A stretch of DNA of 64,000 bases, taken from the NCBI GenBank assembly GCA_041399205.1, contig JAWKTK010000025.1:1-64000 (forward strand), in the 5' to 3' direction. The notes under the pieces are model-generated. The model saw nothing but the letters and a program-made list of their open reading frames with translations. It searched no databases and had not been told where the DNA came from. Of this stretch, positions 22,401-31,983 are shown piece after piece. The DNA comes from JAGQOZ01 sp041399205. GTDB taxonomy: Bacteria > Planctomycetota > Planctomycetia > Pirellulales > Pirellulaceae. Numbering within the stretch: the first letter of the stretch is position 1; every line of letters begins with the position of its first letter. The translations under genes and the position numbers were made by a program.

Positions 22401-24551
22401 ATCGTAGACGAAGGTGATCCCGACAATCCGGATGACGATTCGGTGACTCGTCGCTATGAAACGGCCGAAGAGTATTTCGCCAGAATGGACGGCAATCCAG
22501 CGGAATTGTTGGATGCCGCGTTGCCGAATTACGCCAGTGCCGGTGCAGATGAAGTGGTTCCGTGCCGGATGGCTCAACTCGCCCGAGGATATTTATCAGC
22601 CGATGAACGACGGTTCGTTCGAATTGATATCGCTGACTTCTATTAATGTCCTGAACGACGATCCTGGGATTTCGTTTACGTCAGGCGTTTACACTACAGG
22701 AGCCGGTATCGTTTATGCTTCGCTGGGCAATTTCTACATCTTTGACAACGGCTACGAAACCGACATCGGCCGAGTCACTCGAGTGAACAAGTTCGATTGG
22801 GATGGCGCAACGGGCGGAGTCGAATTTGTGGCGGCGGGCTTTGTGCCTGGCCGTATGTTGAACCAGTTCTCCGCGGACGAGTACGACGGTCACTTGCGCA
22901 TCGCCACGTCCATCAACGAATTCGGATCCGAAATTGGTCGGGCCAAAGTGAAAATGCCATGTTTGTGGTCAAAGAAGATCACGGCACGTTCGGAATACAT
23001 GGAGGCAGCATGCAAACTTGGCGTTGAATGAATCAATTCAATCGGTGCGGTATTTTGGTGATCGAGCGTACGTGGTGACGTACCGTCAGATTGATCCCTT
23101 GTTTGCGATTGATCTGTCCGATCAAACCAATCCACAAGCAGTTGGCAGCTGACGTTACCCCGGCTTTCACCATGCAGTTCATCAGCAAGGTGGTGTTGGC
23201 GGTGGGTAAAGCCGCGCTTAACGGATTTAACGGGCCGGCCATGGTGTCTCTGAACGATGTTTCTTCGCTGACCGAGCCTTCGCTGATTGATCAGTTTACA
23301 TTCGAGCGATTTCTATGTCGGAAGCGGGTGTTGATCATCATGCGTTTGGGTGAAACTCGCTTCGCATGGAATTTTGGCGTTGCCATCAGCTAAAGGATAT
23401 ATCCAGCGAGTAGACAAGGATGGAGATGGCTTCCGGAAACCAGCCAGTGGACTGAAGAGCATGAACTGTTGGTCTTTGCGATTGATGCAACGGTGGTAGG
23501 ACGCGATGACGACGGTATTGAATTGCTCACTTCAATTGAGCACGATTCGGCCGTTCGGCGCAGCGGATACATTGGCGACTATCTGTATTCCGTAGCCAAC
23601 GATTCAGTGAAGGCGGTCCGCATCGAGCAACCGGATGTGGTTGTGGGCACCGTGGATGATTTGACCAAAGTGGAAATTGAACCGCCGATCTTTGTAGATC
23701 CGGTTTGGCCGTTTTTGGCTGGTGACTTGGCCATTGCGGCGGTGCAAGATGACTTAGCAGCCCGGTTGGGAATTGCATCCGGTCAAGTGCTTCCGGTGAC
23801 CGCCGAGCGAAATTCGGATGACCATTTGGACGTGGTGGTTCGAGTTGACGAACAGTTGTTCTTGTATTCAGATGCGGGTGGTTCGTTGGCCCTTAAGGAA
23901 GTGGGGTTTGAGTTTGACGAAGGTGCAAGTTGGCACAATTCGACATTGCCCGTGGACGTCAACGGAGATGGTCAGGTAGCGCCTAGTGACGCGCTTCTAA
24001 TTATCAACGAACTGAATCAAAATGGCTCGCACCAGGTGGAATCGACCAGCTTGGTTCGAGCGATTTCTGGGGGCGAAGAAAATATTTGGCTGGATGTGAA
24101 TAATGATGGATACATTTCGCCCATTGATGTACTTATGGTAACAAATCGGTTAGCAGCCGAAACTCGTTTAGACCTACCTGCAATAGACGACCCGTCTTCT
24201 GCCAATTCGGATCTGATTGATCGCGTCTTTGACGGCGTGTTAAATTCGATCGGGGACTCCAATTTGGACGGCCGGTTTGATTCCGGCGATTTGGTCCTGG
24301 CGTTCCAAGCCGGCGAATATGAAGATGACGTTGCAGGGAATTCCACTTGGTCTGACGGGGATTGGAACGGGGATTTAGAATTCTCGACTGCTGACTTGGT
24401 TTTGGCGTTTCAGCAGGGTCACTATGTGGCCGCCGCCGTGGATGCGACTCATGACGAAAGTGCATTTGCGGCGAATCGCCAAGTTCGAAATGTGGATGAT
24501 GTGTTTGCCGAACTGTTGGCAAGTGAAGATCAACCGCAGCGATTGTCGTAA
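19440..24551 (+). pseudogene. Giant cadherin-like repeat / beta-propeller / dockerin surface protein (many frameshifts)
   Basis: A secreted protein of roughly 1700 residues broken by about ten frameshifts between 19480 and 23470. The N-terminus reads RLQPESLEVRSLLTA, a LEPR-XLL-like signal. About eight repeats of some 90 residues follow (19560-21720), each shaped like LNVLANDxF..GY.GA..IT.VS, then VSISADGR...Y, then FTYVVD..YEASV, as in bacterial cadherin-like or Ig-like tandem repeats. From about 21900 the sequence has VQVEGVDEADLVEFDADYLY and LAGRELVIMSAW, the hallmark of the secreted beta-propeller family Beta_propel. The C-terminus (clean from 23469) has a type I dockerin-like pair (VDVNGDGQVAPSDALLIINE; LDVNNDGYISPIDVLMVTN) and then GDSNLDGRFDSGDLVLAFQ with GDWNGDLEFSTADLVLAFQ. 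Probably an adhesin or matrix protein. The ATG at 19440 needs a frameshift near 19480 to reach the signal. Confidence 0.75.
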
Positions 24552-24630
24552 GTCACGAATTTCATCATTCGTTTTTCATCCAGCCTGCCATTAGGCCGTA
24601 ACCAAACCGTTGATTTGCGACACGCAATGA

Positions 24631-24667
24631 AACCGAGTTCGATTTAGGTCGAACTCGGTTTTCTTTT
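24631..24667 (+). terminator. Rho-independent terminator
   Basis: A perfect 12-bp stem (aaccgagttcga with tcgaactcggtt), a 6-base loop and a ttctttt tail, about 80 bases after the stop of the giant repeat protein. Confidence 0.9.
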
Positions 24668-24846
24668 GCCTGAGCGTGAACCCAACTGTAACGCACGCTG
24701 CCATGCAACGCTTTTCTTCGTTATTTCGGAGTCAATAAACACGGGTGATTTAGTTGAAGACGCGGTGGTCAGAGGATTCGTGCCATTATACTTTGCCCGA
24801 TACTTGTTTATCCTATTGACGGTCCCGCTTAACTTGGAGATTTTTC

Positions 24847-25468
24847 ATGACTAAGTTTTTCGAGATTGATGTTGCGACGACGTTGTGGGGAGATTACGGA
24901 ATTACGCTAGCTCATGGCGTCTGGGGAAACAATCGTTTCAACGAGTTTGGAGTACTCGATTTATCAAAGCCGCTTAAGGGATGCACCGGACCTTTCGTTC
25001 CAGACCTGACGCTCAACTCTCGGAATCTCGTTATCCCTGACAGGTCGCGTCGTCTATTAGAAGAACTTGGAGCGTACAGAATTTTCCCCTGCTGTCTTGG
25101 AAAAGGCCGTTTGGATTCCATGGCATGAATGGGACCTTTCGGCCGGAGCCGAAAAATATCCGCCTGGAGGCGAGCCTTTCAACTACCTCGACCGTTTGCC
25201 TGATAGTGATAAGGCACGAGACGCGATTGGAGCTCTTTGGGAGGTGGAATTTGGGGAAACGGCGGAGTGCAGGTCGGTTAAGACTGGAAAGCTCTCTTGG
25301 CGGAGGGAGCTCAGAATTGACTCGTGGAAGGGTGGCGATGTATTTAAGGCTTTTAATCCTCGGGCGCAGAGCTGGTTTTTCCTCGCAACAGCAAAGGGAA
25401 GAAGTGTGATTGAACAGCAAATGGATGTAGAAAAGTTCATTTCGTTCAAAGAGGCTGGAGCTTATTGA
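24847..25468 (+). CDS. Hypothetical protein (single frameshift)
   Basis: A soluble protein of about 207 residues that I do not recognise. It starts at the ATG at 24847, with a GGAG ribosome binding site 7 bases upstream. The first frame ends with LVIPDRSRRLLEELGAY; one base later the second frame continues smoothly as EFSPAVLEKAVWIPWHEW and YPPGGEPFNYLDRLP to the stop at 25468. There is no signal peptide or membrane segment. Size and the pattern of a small stand-alone soluble protein recall immunity-like families of the DUF1629 type, but I cannot support that assignment. The indel is near 25085. Its 3' end overlaps the tail of the convergent secreted protein gene by 23 bases. Confidence 0.6.
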
Positions 25469-25931
25469 GTGAACAGGCCAGCGTTTGGCAGAAGCATGCC
25501 AATCTGGCCGCAAAGTAGCCTCCTTTGCTTTGGTCTATCGCAATGGCCGAGTTGGATCTTGTGGCTCTTTCCACACGGGCGGCTGTTTGGGAAATGTGAA
25601 TCGTCAATTCGGTGCCATCCAGCTTGGTGATTCGGACGTCTCGCAGCGATATCTTTTCAAAACTGCGATGGTTGTACGATGAACCATCAAAGCCAATATA
25701 GATGGTTTGATACGTGACTAATTCCAGTTGATCATCGTCGGTAATTCGGGCGGCCAGCAAAATTCGCGGAGGGTTTGCGATGCACGGCGACTCATCTTGA
25801 GCTTGTAAAGCCAATGGATTGACAGTCGCGAAGATGGCTACAAGCAATAGCTTTCGGAAATGATAGTATACGGCCAGGCATGGTTGGTCAGTCGGGCTAG
25901 CGGGGCGGAATGACATGGAATATCGAATCAT
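25446..25931 (-). CDS. Small secreted hypothetical protein
   Basis: A 161-residue protein with an N-terminal hydrophobic segment (KLLLVAIFATVNPLALQAQ) that looks like a signal peptide cleaved after AQA or QAQ. The mature part has ILLAARITDDDQLELVTYQT and SLRDVRITKLDGTELT, a beta-rich pattern with no family I can name. It lies 20 bases downstream of the UPF0316-type gene on the same strand and may be co-transcribed. The last 20 or so codons overlap the convergent gene, so the true C-terminus may be affected by an indel. Confidence 0.55.
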   Translation of the reverse strand: MIRYSMSFRPASPTDQPCLAVYYHFRKLLLVAIFATVNPLALQAQDESPCIANPPRILLAARITDDDQLELVTYQTIYIGFDGSSYNHRSFEKISLRDVRITKLDGTELTIHISQTAARVERATRSNSAIAIDQSKGGYFAARLACFCQTLACSLNKLQPL

Positions 25932-25951
25932 TCAACTATCCTTCACTTGTT

Positions 25952-26516
25952 CTATTTCTTCTTCAGGATGCTGCGCCAGCCAGTGGCGTGGGGTAAGACT
26001 TGGGGCGAACTGACGTGTTGAACCGGTTCGACAGTGTAGAAGACTTGCGGTTCAAAATCCTTGGCGATGCGGACCACTTTCGCAACGTTGCGTCGATTGC
26101 ACGACGCGTAGATTAATTTCACCGGGCCGTCTCGTCCTTCGCCTAAAAACGTGGTCGCTCGATGCCCGGCTGCTCGTAACGCCATTGCAATTTCAGCTCC
26201 AAATTGTGTGGAGATCAGACGCACTACAACGGCACCCATGGCCAGTTTGCGTTCGACACAGATCCCCACAGCATTGCCCGCTGCAAATCCTCCAGCGTAA
26301 GCCACCATCAGGACGGGATTCTGTGTCACGCCTGTCAGGACCTGGGACAACGCGACGATCCAGACCAGGACTTCAAAAAGCCCAGTACCACAGAAAGTGC
26401 GATTCGTCCCTGAACAACCGACAGCGTTCGCAGCGTGCCAATCGATACGTCAATGATGCGAACAAAAAGACCAGCAGCGTGGTCTGCCACAGCGATAAAT
26501 TTGATATCCATTCCAT
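25952..26516 (-). CDS. UPF0316 / DUF2179-type membrane protein (two small frameshifts)
   Basis: A protein of about 190 residues. The start at 26516 gives MEWISNLSLWQTTLLVFLFA, a first membrane helix. A second frame then gives IIDVSIGTLRTLSVVQGRIA, the conserved UPF0316 signature, and LSVVLGF. The third frame (clean from 26350) gives SQVLTGVTQNPVLMVAYAGG, NAVGICVERKLAMG and a soluble DUF2179-like tail, RRNVAKVVRIAKDFEPQVFY. Length and order match the family, which includes B. subtilis YebE; function is unknown. One break is at the A5 run at 26375-26379, where one more base restores the frame; the other is near 26450. Both look like sequencing indels. Confidence 0.75.
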
Positions 26517-26719
26517 GTGCGTGATGGTACGAAGTCTGACGAATAACATAAAGCCCTGAAAAAAACAGCCGAAATCACCGAACGCCAAAAATTGGTTTCT
26601 GAATAATTCAAGCAATCTCTGGAGCACCTGTAACAAAGTAAAACGCCTTTCGCTTGGCTGTGTAGAGGCAAAAAACGCCTGCAAAGCAAACTTGACTTCC
26701 ATCCCGAAAGGAACGTTTC

Positions 26720-27838
26720 ATGAATCGCCGACTTCAAATCAATGCTTTACTGCTTTTCGCCGCCTGTCTATCGACATCCGTTTTTGCTGGTGGCCGCGGG
26801 GCAATCAACGTGCGTCCCAAGTTTCAGCAACGTTGGAATGCGGCCGTCAGTTCGTCTTCGAACGTGCGAACCTACAGCCGCAGCTATTCTCAACCGCACT
26901 ACGTTCGGCCTGCATCGCCGACGACGGTCCATCCACCCGTGGTTGTTGAACGAATTGTTCACTCTGCAGTGGTCGCCCCGCCTGTCGCCTCGCAGGTTCC
27001 CACTTTTCCCGCCGGCGCTACGCTGTCGCTGTCCGCCAACTTTTTGGGCGAACAACCCGGCAACGTTTTTCTGGTTTTCGACAAAATTAAATTGCCCGTG
27101 GCCATTCAGACATGGAGTAACGAAAGCGTTACGGTGACGTTACCAGCGATGGCCATCAAAGAAGCGGTTCGAGTTCGATTGGACGTGGTTCGCCCTGATG
27201 GTTCGCTGGGCATGTCCCAGTCGCTGCGAATCACCTCGCCTGCCCCAGTCATCGTGCATGCACCGGGCGCGGCATCGCCCCTGCCGACGCAAACTGCGTT
27301 GTCCGCTGGTTCACCGCTGACGAGCCCCAGTCAATCGAATGCGCTAGTCGCGATTGCCCCGGCGCCGACGGCGGTTCAAAGCTCGGCTGCTCAAATTTCG
27401 GCGAACAATTCCGGCACTGCGACATCCGCATTGCCCTTCGCCAACGGGGGCATCATTATTCACAACGGTCCAACGCCAAATAGGACGCTCGGTGCCAATG
27501 ACAGGCAGTCTCCGGTCGCCAACCAGCCAGCCGCAGTCAGCGAATCAACCACAATCGATTGGGATTCCAATCCTTTGCTGCAAGATTCCGCCATGGAGGT
27601 TCCAGGCCAAGCCGATGGGGCAAACATGATGGAATCAAATGATGTGAATCCGCAAATTCCCGCAACCGAGGCTGACGACAATGCAAACCCAGCCAGCGAT
27701 GAAGACGTGATCTTGGACAAGGACACGAACGAAGGCGTCATCGTGCCGGAACCGGCTTTGCAAGACGCAGCAGATGCAGCTCGACCGCTGAACGCTGTGG
27801 TGCGAGCGTTCCGAAAGCAAGTCTCCTTCGGCCAGTAA
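26720..27838 (+). CDS. Secreted protein with an IPT/TIG-like domain and low-complexity tail
   Basis: A 372-residue exported protein. Residues 1-23 form a signal peptide (ALLLFAACLSTSVFAGG). The next 70 residues are Ser/Pro/Val-rich. Residues about 95-175 look like an Ig-like IPT/TIG domain: GATLSLSANFLGEQPGNVFL, WSNESVTVTLPAM, VVRPDGSLGMSQSLRI. The C-terminal half is Ala/Ser/Pro/Asn/Asp-rich and probably unfolded. The function is unknown; a cell-envelope role is plausible. AGGA lies 8 bases before the ATG. It is divergent from the UPF0316 gene. Confidence 0.8.
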   Translation: MNRRLQINALLLFAACLSTSVFAGGRGAINVRPKFQQRWNAAVSSSSNVRTYSRSYSQPHYVRPASPTTVHPPVVVERIVHSAVVAPPVASQVPTFPAGATLSLSANFLGEQPGNVFLVFDKIKLPVAIQTWSNESVTVTLPAMAIKEAVRVRLDVVRPDGSLGMSQSLRITSPAPVIVHAPGAASPLPTQTALSAGSPLTSPSQSNALVAIAPAPTAVQSSAAQISANNSGTATSALPFANGGIIIHNGPTPNRTLGANDRQSPVANQPAAVSESTTIDWDSNPLLQDSAMEVPGQADGANMMESNDVNPQIPATEADDNANPASDEDVILDKDTNEGVIVPEPALQDAADAARPLNAVVRAFRKQVSFGQ

Positions 27839-27883
27839 GGCGAAACGCCAAACGCCAAACGCAAAACGTCAATCCAATTCATG

Positions 27884-27912
27884 CGGTTCGTTCGGTTCAA
27901 TCGAACGAGCCG
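27884..27912. terminator. Possible bidirectional hairpin between convergent genes
   Basis: An 11-bp stem with one wobble pair (cggttcgttcg with cgaacgagccg), loop of 7 bases, between the stops of the IPT-like gene and the phosphoesterase gene. No clear T-run. Just upstream is a short tandem, aacgcc aaacgcc aaacgc (about 27843-27863). Confidence 0.4.
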
Positions 27913-27919
27913 ATTTGCG

Positions 27920-28813
27920 TTACTGCCAACTTCGACTGGCTTGTTGTTGGAATCCGGTGAGCGACATCGATTTGTTTTCATGGATGGTCAAGAGCGAATA
28001 TCCGTTATTTGCTTTGCCCGAACCTTCCACCATGGCCACCAGCGTGACGTAGTCAATTGCGTTGATCTGCTGGTGATCATTCTTGTGGCTGTGCCCCTGA
28101 AACACGGCCGACACCGTTCCGGCATTTTCCAGAATCTGACGAACCGCAGCGGCGTTCTTGATGCCGTAGGCGTTTTGGACGTCCAGGCGTTGGTGTACAA
28201 AAACGATGGTGGGATTTGAATTTGCCTGTAGGTCTGACTTTAGCCACTCCAGTTGTTCATTCGAAATGTTGGCATCGGTCCATTGGAAATTTTGCCGACC
28301 GTAAGGCTGCCCGTCACTGCGAAAACATGCGTCCAATATGACCAAGTGGATGCCACTCGCGTCAAACGAATAAAACGACTTCGTTTGTTCTACTTCGCCC
28401 AGGAATTCGTTCTTGGTGAGCGTATGCACGCAGTGATTGCCCAGTACATAGTGACGCTGTTTGGTCACAGCGGATAGTTCGCGGTTGATACGGCGCACGT
28501 ACTGCTTTTCAGTTTCGGCGTCGTCGGCGGCATCTACCAAGTCACCGAGCTCGACAAGCAGGTCAATCTCTTGACGCTGAAATTCGGCAGCCGCATCGGC
28601 AAACTTGTCCAGCGTTTCACGGTAATGGCGGCTTCCCGCCGCTGGCTTGTCGGCATAGTGCAAATCGGTCACTAGGCCAATCTTAAGCACAGCGTCGGTT
28701 GCTTCGTGATTTGTCGTCTCCGGAGCGGAAGATTCTTGCGCCCAGCTCATGCGTTTGCTCCACAAAGATCCCCATAGCAACGGCCCGGTTTGCAAAAAAG
28801 TGCGACGTTTCAT
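27920..28813 (-). CDS. Metallophosphoesterase, exported
   Basis: A 297-residue calcineurin-like phosphoesterase. It begins with a Tat-like leader (MKRRTFLQTGPLLWG). Metal-binding motifs appear in order: TDLHYAD, LVELGDLVDA, LGNHCVH (Cys in place of the usual Asp of GNHD), and FQGHSHKND. The start is placed at the ATG at 28813, with GAAAGG upstream, rather than at the longer in-frame start at 28852 inside the transporter gene. It is the last of three co-directional genes, 23 bases after the Nramp-like transporter. The substrate (phosphomonoester, diester or nucleotide) is unknown. Confidence 0.88.
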   Translation of the reverse strand: MKRRTFLQTGPLLWGSLWSKRMSWAQESSAPETTNHEATDAVLKIGLVTDLHYADKPAAGSRHYRETLDKFADAAAEFQRQEIDLLVELGDLVDAADDAETEKQYVRRINRELSAVTKQRHYVLGNHCVHTLTKNEFLGEVEQTKSFYSFDASGIHLVILDACFRSDGQPYGRQNFQWTDANISNEQLEWLKSDLQANSNPTIVFVHQRLDVQNAYGIKNAAAVRQILENAGTVSAVFQGHSHKNDHQQINAIDYVTLVAMVEGSGKANNGYSLLTIHENKSMSLTGFQQQASRSWQ

Positions 28814-28836
28814 GTCTAATCCGCCTTTCGAGTAAA

Positions 28837-30378
28837 TTACTTCGAGTTCCAACTACCTGTGACCAAGGCCAGGATCGCTCCGACTGCAATCGTTCCGAAC
28901 AGAATCAACAGCGAAATCCAGCCGTGCGCATCCCAGTACCCTTTGATGCCCAACGCAAAGAACGCGATGCCGAAAACCACGTTCGCCACGACCAGCAGGA
29001 TCGGCAAGCGAAATTCGTTCGCCAGCCGTCGGTCCATCCAGGGATTCAGCAGGCAGATGATACCGCAGGCCAGTACGCCGGTAAACAAATTGGCAGGAAT
29101 CAGCAGCGCCGTCAGGCCGGCTGGTTTCGCTTCGCCGGTAAGCAATTGATAAACAAAACTGACGGCCAATACTAAAAACGCGCCCGCAGCGCACCACGCC
29201 AATGAAAGGCGCCGAAGTTGTTGCGCAGAAACTCGCTTCCATCGGAACGCGGTTGCGGCTTCTCGTAAAATCGTCGGTGCTACTTCCAGTGTCCCGTACA
29301 GCGTGCCCAGCATGGCCATTAAGGTGCCAGCCACATACAGCGGGTATAGCCAGGGATGAATACGAGTGACAAATTGCGCCTGATGTTCCAGGAAACCGCC
29401 GTCACCGGGAACTTGATGTGCAGGCCCCAGAATCAAATGTCCGGAAGCGACAAACACGCCGCTGAAGATGAACACGACCAGAAAGCTGAGCGAACAGTCC
29501 ACCAAAGGGGCTCGCAACCAACTGCGCAATCTTTGTCGAACTTCAGGATCAGACGCACGGGCCAATTCGAAATCCGTCTGGTTCGAATCAATGGCTGCGG
29601 CGCCCCACCGTTTGTCTCGTAGATAAGACGTATACGCCAAATAATCATAGCCACCGCCGCCAATCACGCCGACGTACAACGTCGCTTCGACCCAAACGCC
29701 GCGTTGGGCAATTTCCTGAAATGCCGGTCGAGTCGACGAGGTGATCCAATCGGGAAAGTTCAGCGATTGCGGAATCACGGCGGATGAAATGAGTTGCCAC
29801 CAATTCGGTCCGAACAAATACAACGCCACGCAGACGCTGAGCAACATCACGGTCACAATGCTCAGTTGCACTTTTTCCAGGGCTTGATAACCGCCCCAGT
29901 TAGCCAGCAAGAGAACGACCGCCAAAACGGCGGCTCCCCAGAGATGAATCACTGCGCCGTTGCCGATCGTTTTGGTGTCAGTCATGCTCGCCAGTAAATC
30001 TCCGATGACGCTGGCGTGAAAGCTGACCCAAATAGGAAAGCACATCACGGCAAACAGCAAGAAGACGGCAGGCAACCAACCGGCAGGTCCGGGTAGTTGC
30101 ATCCAGCGTTGTAACGGATGGACGCCGGAGAGGACCATGTGTCGAGCGGTGGTGAAGACCAGAATCCACTTGGCAATGGAGATGCACAGGAACAAAAACA
30201 GAATGCGATAACCGAAGATCGCACCGCCTCGAGAAGAAAAGATCAATTCGCCCGTACCAATGGTTAGCGACGCAATGATGGCGCCGGGGCCAAATACCGT
30301 GAGCCAGCGAAGTGGATTCCAAGACGCCAGTGAAGCGGGCAGCGGAGCAATACGCTGCGAATCAGATTCGGTGGCCAA
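28837..30378 (-). CDS. Nramp-related metal-ion transporter
   Basis: A 513-residue membrane protein with about 11-12 hydrophobic helices, matching the Nramp superfamily. The first helix reads VFGPGAIIASLTIGTGELIF: the family frame is kept, but the metal-binding DPGN of true manganese/iron Nramps is replaced by GPGA. LYVGVIGGGGYDYLAYTSYL sits where helix 6 ligands would be. This places it among Nramp-related proteins whose substrate is uncertain, possibly magnesium or an unusual cargo. It is preceded 29 bases upstream by a conserved membrane protein and followed by the phosphoesterase. Confidence 0.85.
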   Translation of the reverse strand: MATESDSQRIAPLPASLASWNPLRWLTVFGPGAIIASLTIGTGELIFSSRGGAIFGYRILFLFLCISIAKWILVFTTARHMVLSGVHPLQRWMQLPGPAGWLPAVFLLFAVMCFPIWVSFHASVIGDLLASMTDTKTIGNGAVIHLWGAAVLAVVLLLANWGGYQALEKVQLSIVTVMLLSVCVALYLFGPNWWQLISSAVIPQSLNFPDWITSSTRPAFQEIAQRGVWVEATLYVGVIGGGGYDYLAYTSYLRDKRWGAAAIDSNQTDFELARASDPEVRQRLRSWLRAPLVDCSLSFLVVFIFSGVFVASGHLILGPAHQVPGDGGFLEHQAQFVTRIHPWLYPLYVAGTLMAMLGTLYGTLEVAPTILREAATAFRWKRVSAQQLRRLSLAWCAAGAFLVLAVSFVYQLLTGEAKPAGLTALLIPANLFTGVLACGIICLLNPWMDRRLANEFRLPILLVVANVVFGIAFFALGIKGYWDAHGWISLLILFGTIAVGAILALVTGSWNSK

Positions 30379-30407
30379 CAGTCTTTCCTTTCACGGCAAT
30401 AAATTCG

Positions 30408-31621
30408 CTAACCCAGTAACGCCGCTTTGATGCTGGCTTGGATTTCCTTGGCGGACGTGCGACGAGCGTCGATGGATGATGCGCAGACTTCGCCTTGAAA
30501 CATGGCGACCAATTCGTCGAACGCTCGATTGTACCTGCGTCCAAAGAAGAACGTGTGATCTGGTTCGATGCGAATGGTGTTTTTCAAAAATCCGGCAGCA
30601 AACACAATTGCGGCATCACTGGTCGGTTCGACAATCAAGGCGGGGCGAAGCCAGCGACGGCATTCGATGCGCCAGCCGCTGTCGGTTTTCACTAGGTAGC
30701 ATTTGGCCAAGGCCGGGATGCGGTGCACCGTTTCCTTGGGGAAGACAATCAATTCGCTTTTCTGCGGTTTGGACCCGGAAAACCAGTTGGACAGAAATTC
30801 GAACAGAATCGTCCGGTAATAGGTGACTCGCCGCCGAGTCCATTGAAACACCAGCAAACAGACAAACAGAATAGACAGATTCAAAATGGTGGCCAACGTG
30901 GGGCTGAACGCATAAATGCTCATCAGTCCCAGGCACACCAACTTGTTTCCGGCTTCAAAAATAGCGTCCAGCGTGGGAATCGGAGTGATCCACACCAAGA
31001 TTTCAAAGAAGAACTTGACGCCGTTGATCACAATCACGTTGGCTGCCGTGGCAATCCAAATCAGGGATTCGGTTGTGAATTCAAATACGCCGGCTTGGTA
31101 GACCACGGTGGCGACTTCCGGCGCAGAATCGCCTGTTGACAGGTTTCCAAGTAGCGAACCGCCAGCAATGTGATGATACCGGCATACGCTTCCAACTGAT
31201 CCACGGCCTGGGCAAATGGCTTGCTAACTTTGGATAGCCGAGGAAGCGAAGTAAGCACCGTCAGTGTCAAGAACGAATAAAAGACGACAGGATTTTTCAG
31301 CGGCGTGGATGCGCGAGTCAAAAAATGATCGGCCGGTAACCAGCCTTCGCCAAAAATGGCCATGCCGGACAAACATGTGATGCCAAAGAACGGCGACAGC
31401 GCGACGGGCGCGAGCGGTCCGAGCCATTCCGATGTGGAAACGTGTTCGCTGAGCCGAGCGGCTGCGTGTTGTTCTGCCAACGTGAACGAATCGGCATGAT
31501 CTACTTCGGCTGCTCGAGTTGTTTCGTCCGATCTGTTGCCAGTCGAATTTTGAGCGAAAACGGTTGTCGCGAATCCGCCGACTAACAACGTGATGAGTAG
31601 TTTTTTCTGAAGTGACTGCAT
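30408..31621 (-). CDS. Conserved multi-pass membrane protein (frameshifted)
   Basis: Two overlapping leftward frames form one protein of about 400 residues. The N-terminal frame (31621-31061) has a signal peptide (LLITLLVGGFATTVFAQ) and membrane segments VALSPFFGITCLSGMAIFGE, VVFYSFLTLTVLTSLP and YAGIITLLAVRYLE. The second frame (to 30408) continues with FEFTTESLIWIATAANVIVI, TILNLSILFVCLLVFQW and a soluble tail containing SELIVFPKETVHRIPALAKC. The switch is near 31110-31130. I do not recognise a family. It heads an apparent operon with the Nramp-like transporter and the phosphoesterase, so a transport or envelope role is possible. Confidence 0.65.
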
Positions 31622-31652
31622 GTTGTCCTCGGTTTTGGATTGTCGCCCGGTG

Positions 31653-31815
31653 GTTTGTTGGTAGTCCCGGCTTTAGCCGGAAATCCCATAATTTAGCGCG
31701 TGTTCCCGGTTTGCGGTTTGGTTGATCGTCTGGTTGTTGGTAGTCCCGGCATTAGCCGGAAATAGAAACTTCACGGATTGTCGTTCTGTTCCGCCTGAAG
31801 GCGGGACTACCAACC
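31653..31815. repeat. Three copies of a REP-like palindromic repeat
   Basis: Three copies of ggtagtcccg + hairpin + gaa. Copy A (about 31655-31683) has ccggctttagccgg. Copy B (about 31732-31763) has ccggcattagccgg. Copy C is inverted (about 31793-31815) and has ccgcctgaaggcgg. The stem is kept in all although its bases differ (CCGGCT/AGCCGG against CCGCCT/AGGCGG), so pairing, not sequence, is conserved. The surrounding 362-base gap (31622-31983) otherwise holds only a terminator. A fourth copy lies at 54210-54237. Confidence 0.85.
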
Positions 31816-31922
31816 AATTGTGTTCTGGAGCGGAAGCGTATAGCGGCGTTATACCTTTTCTTGCGCCAAGCGAACATATCAGCAGCGATTTGAATTCGAT
31901 CGAAACTACTGCGCATAAAGAA

Positions 31923-31951
31923 AGCGAACTCGGTTTATGGCCGAGTTCGCT
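31923..31951 (-). terminator. Rho-independent terminator for the coiled-coil gene
   Basis: An 11-bp stem (agcgaactcgg with ccgagttcgct), loop of 7 bases. On the leftward strand it is followed by ttcttt, just after the stop at 31984. Confidence 0.85.
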
Positions 31952-31983
31952 GGAATGGAGGTGCTGGAGGAAGACGGAATGGG

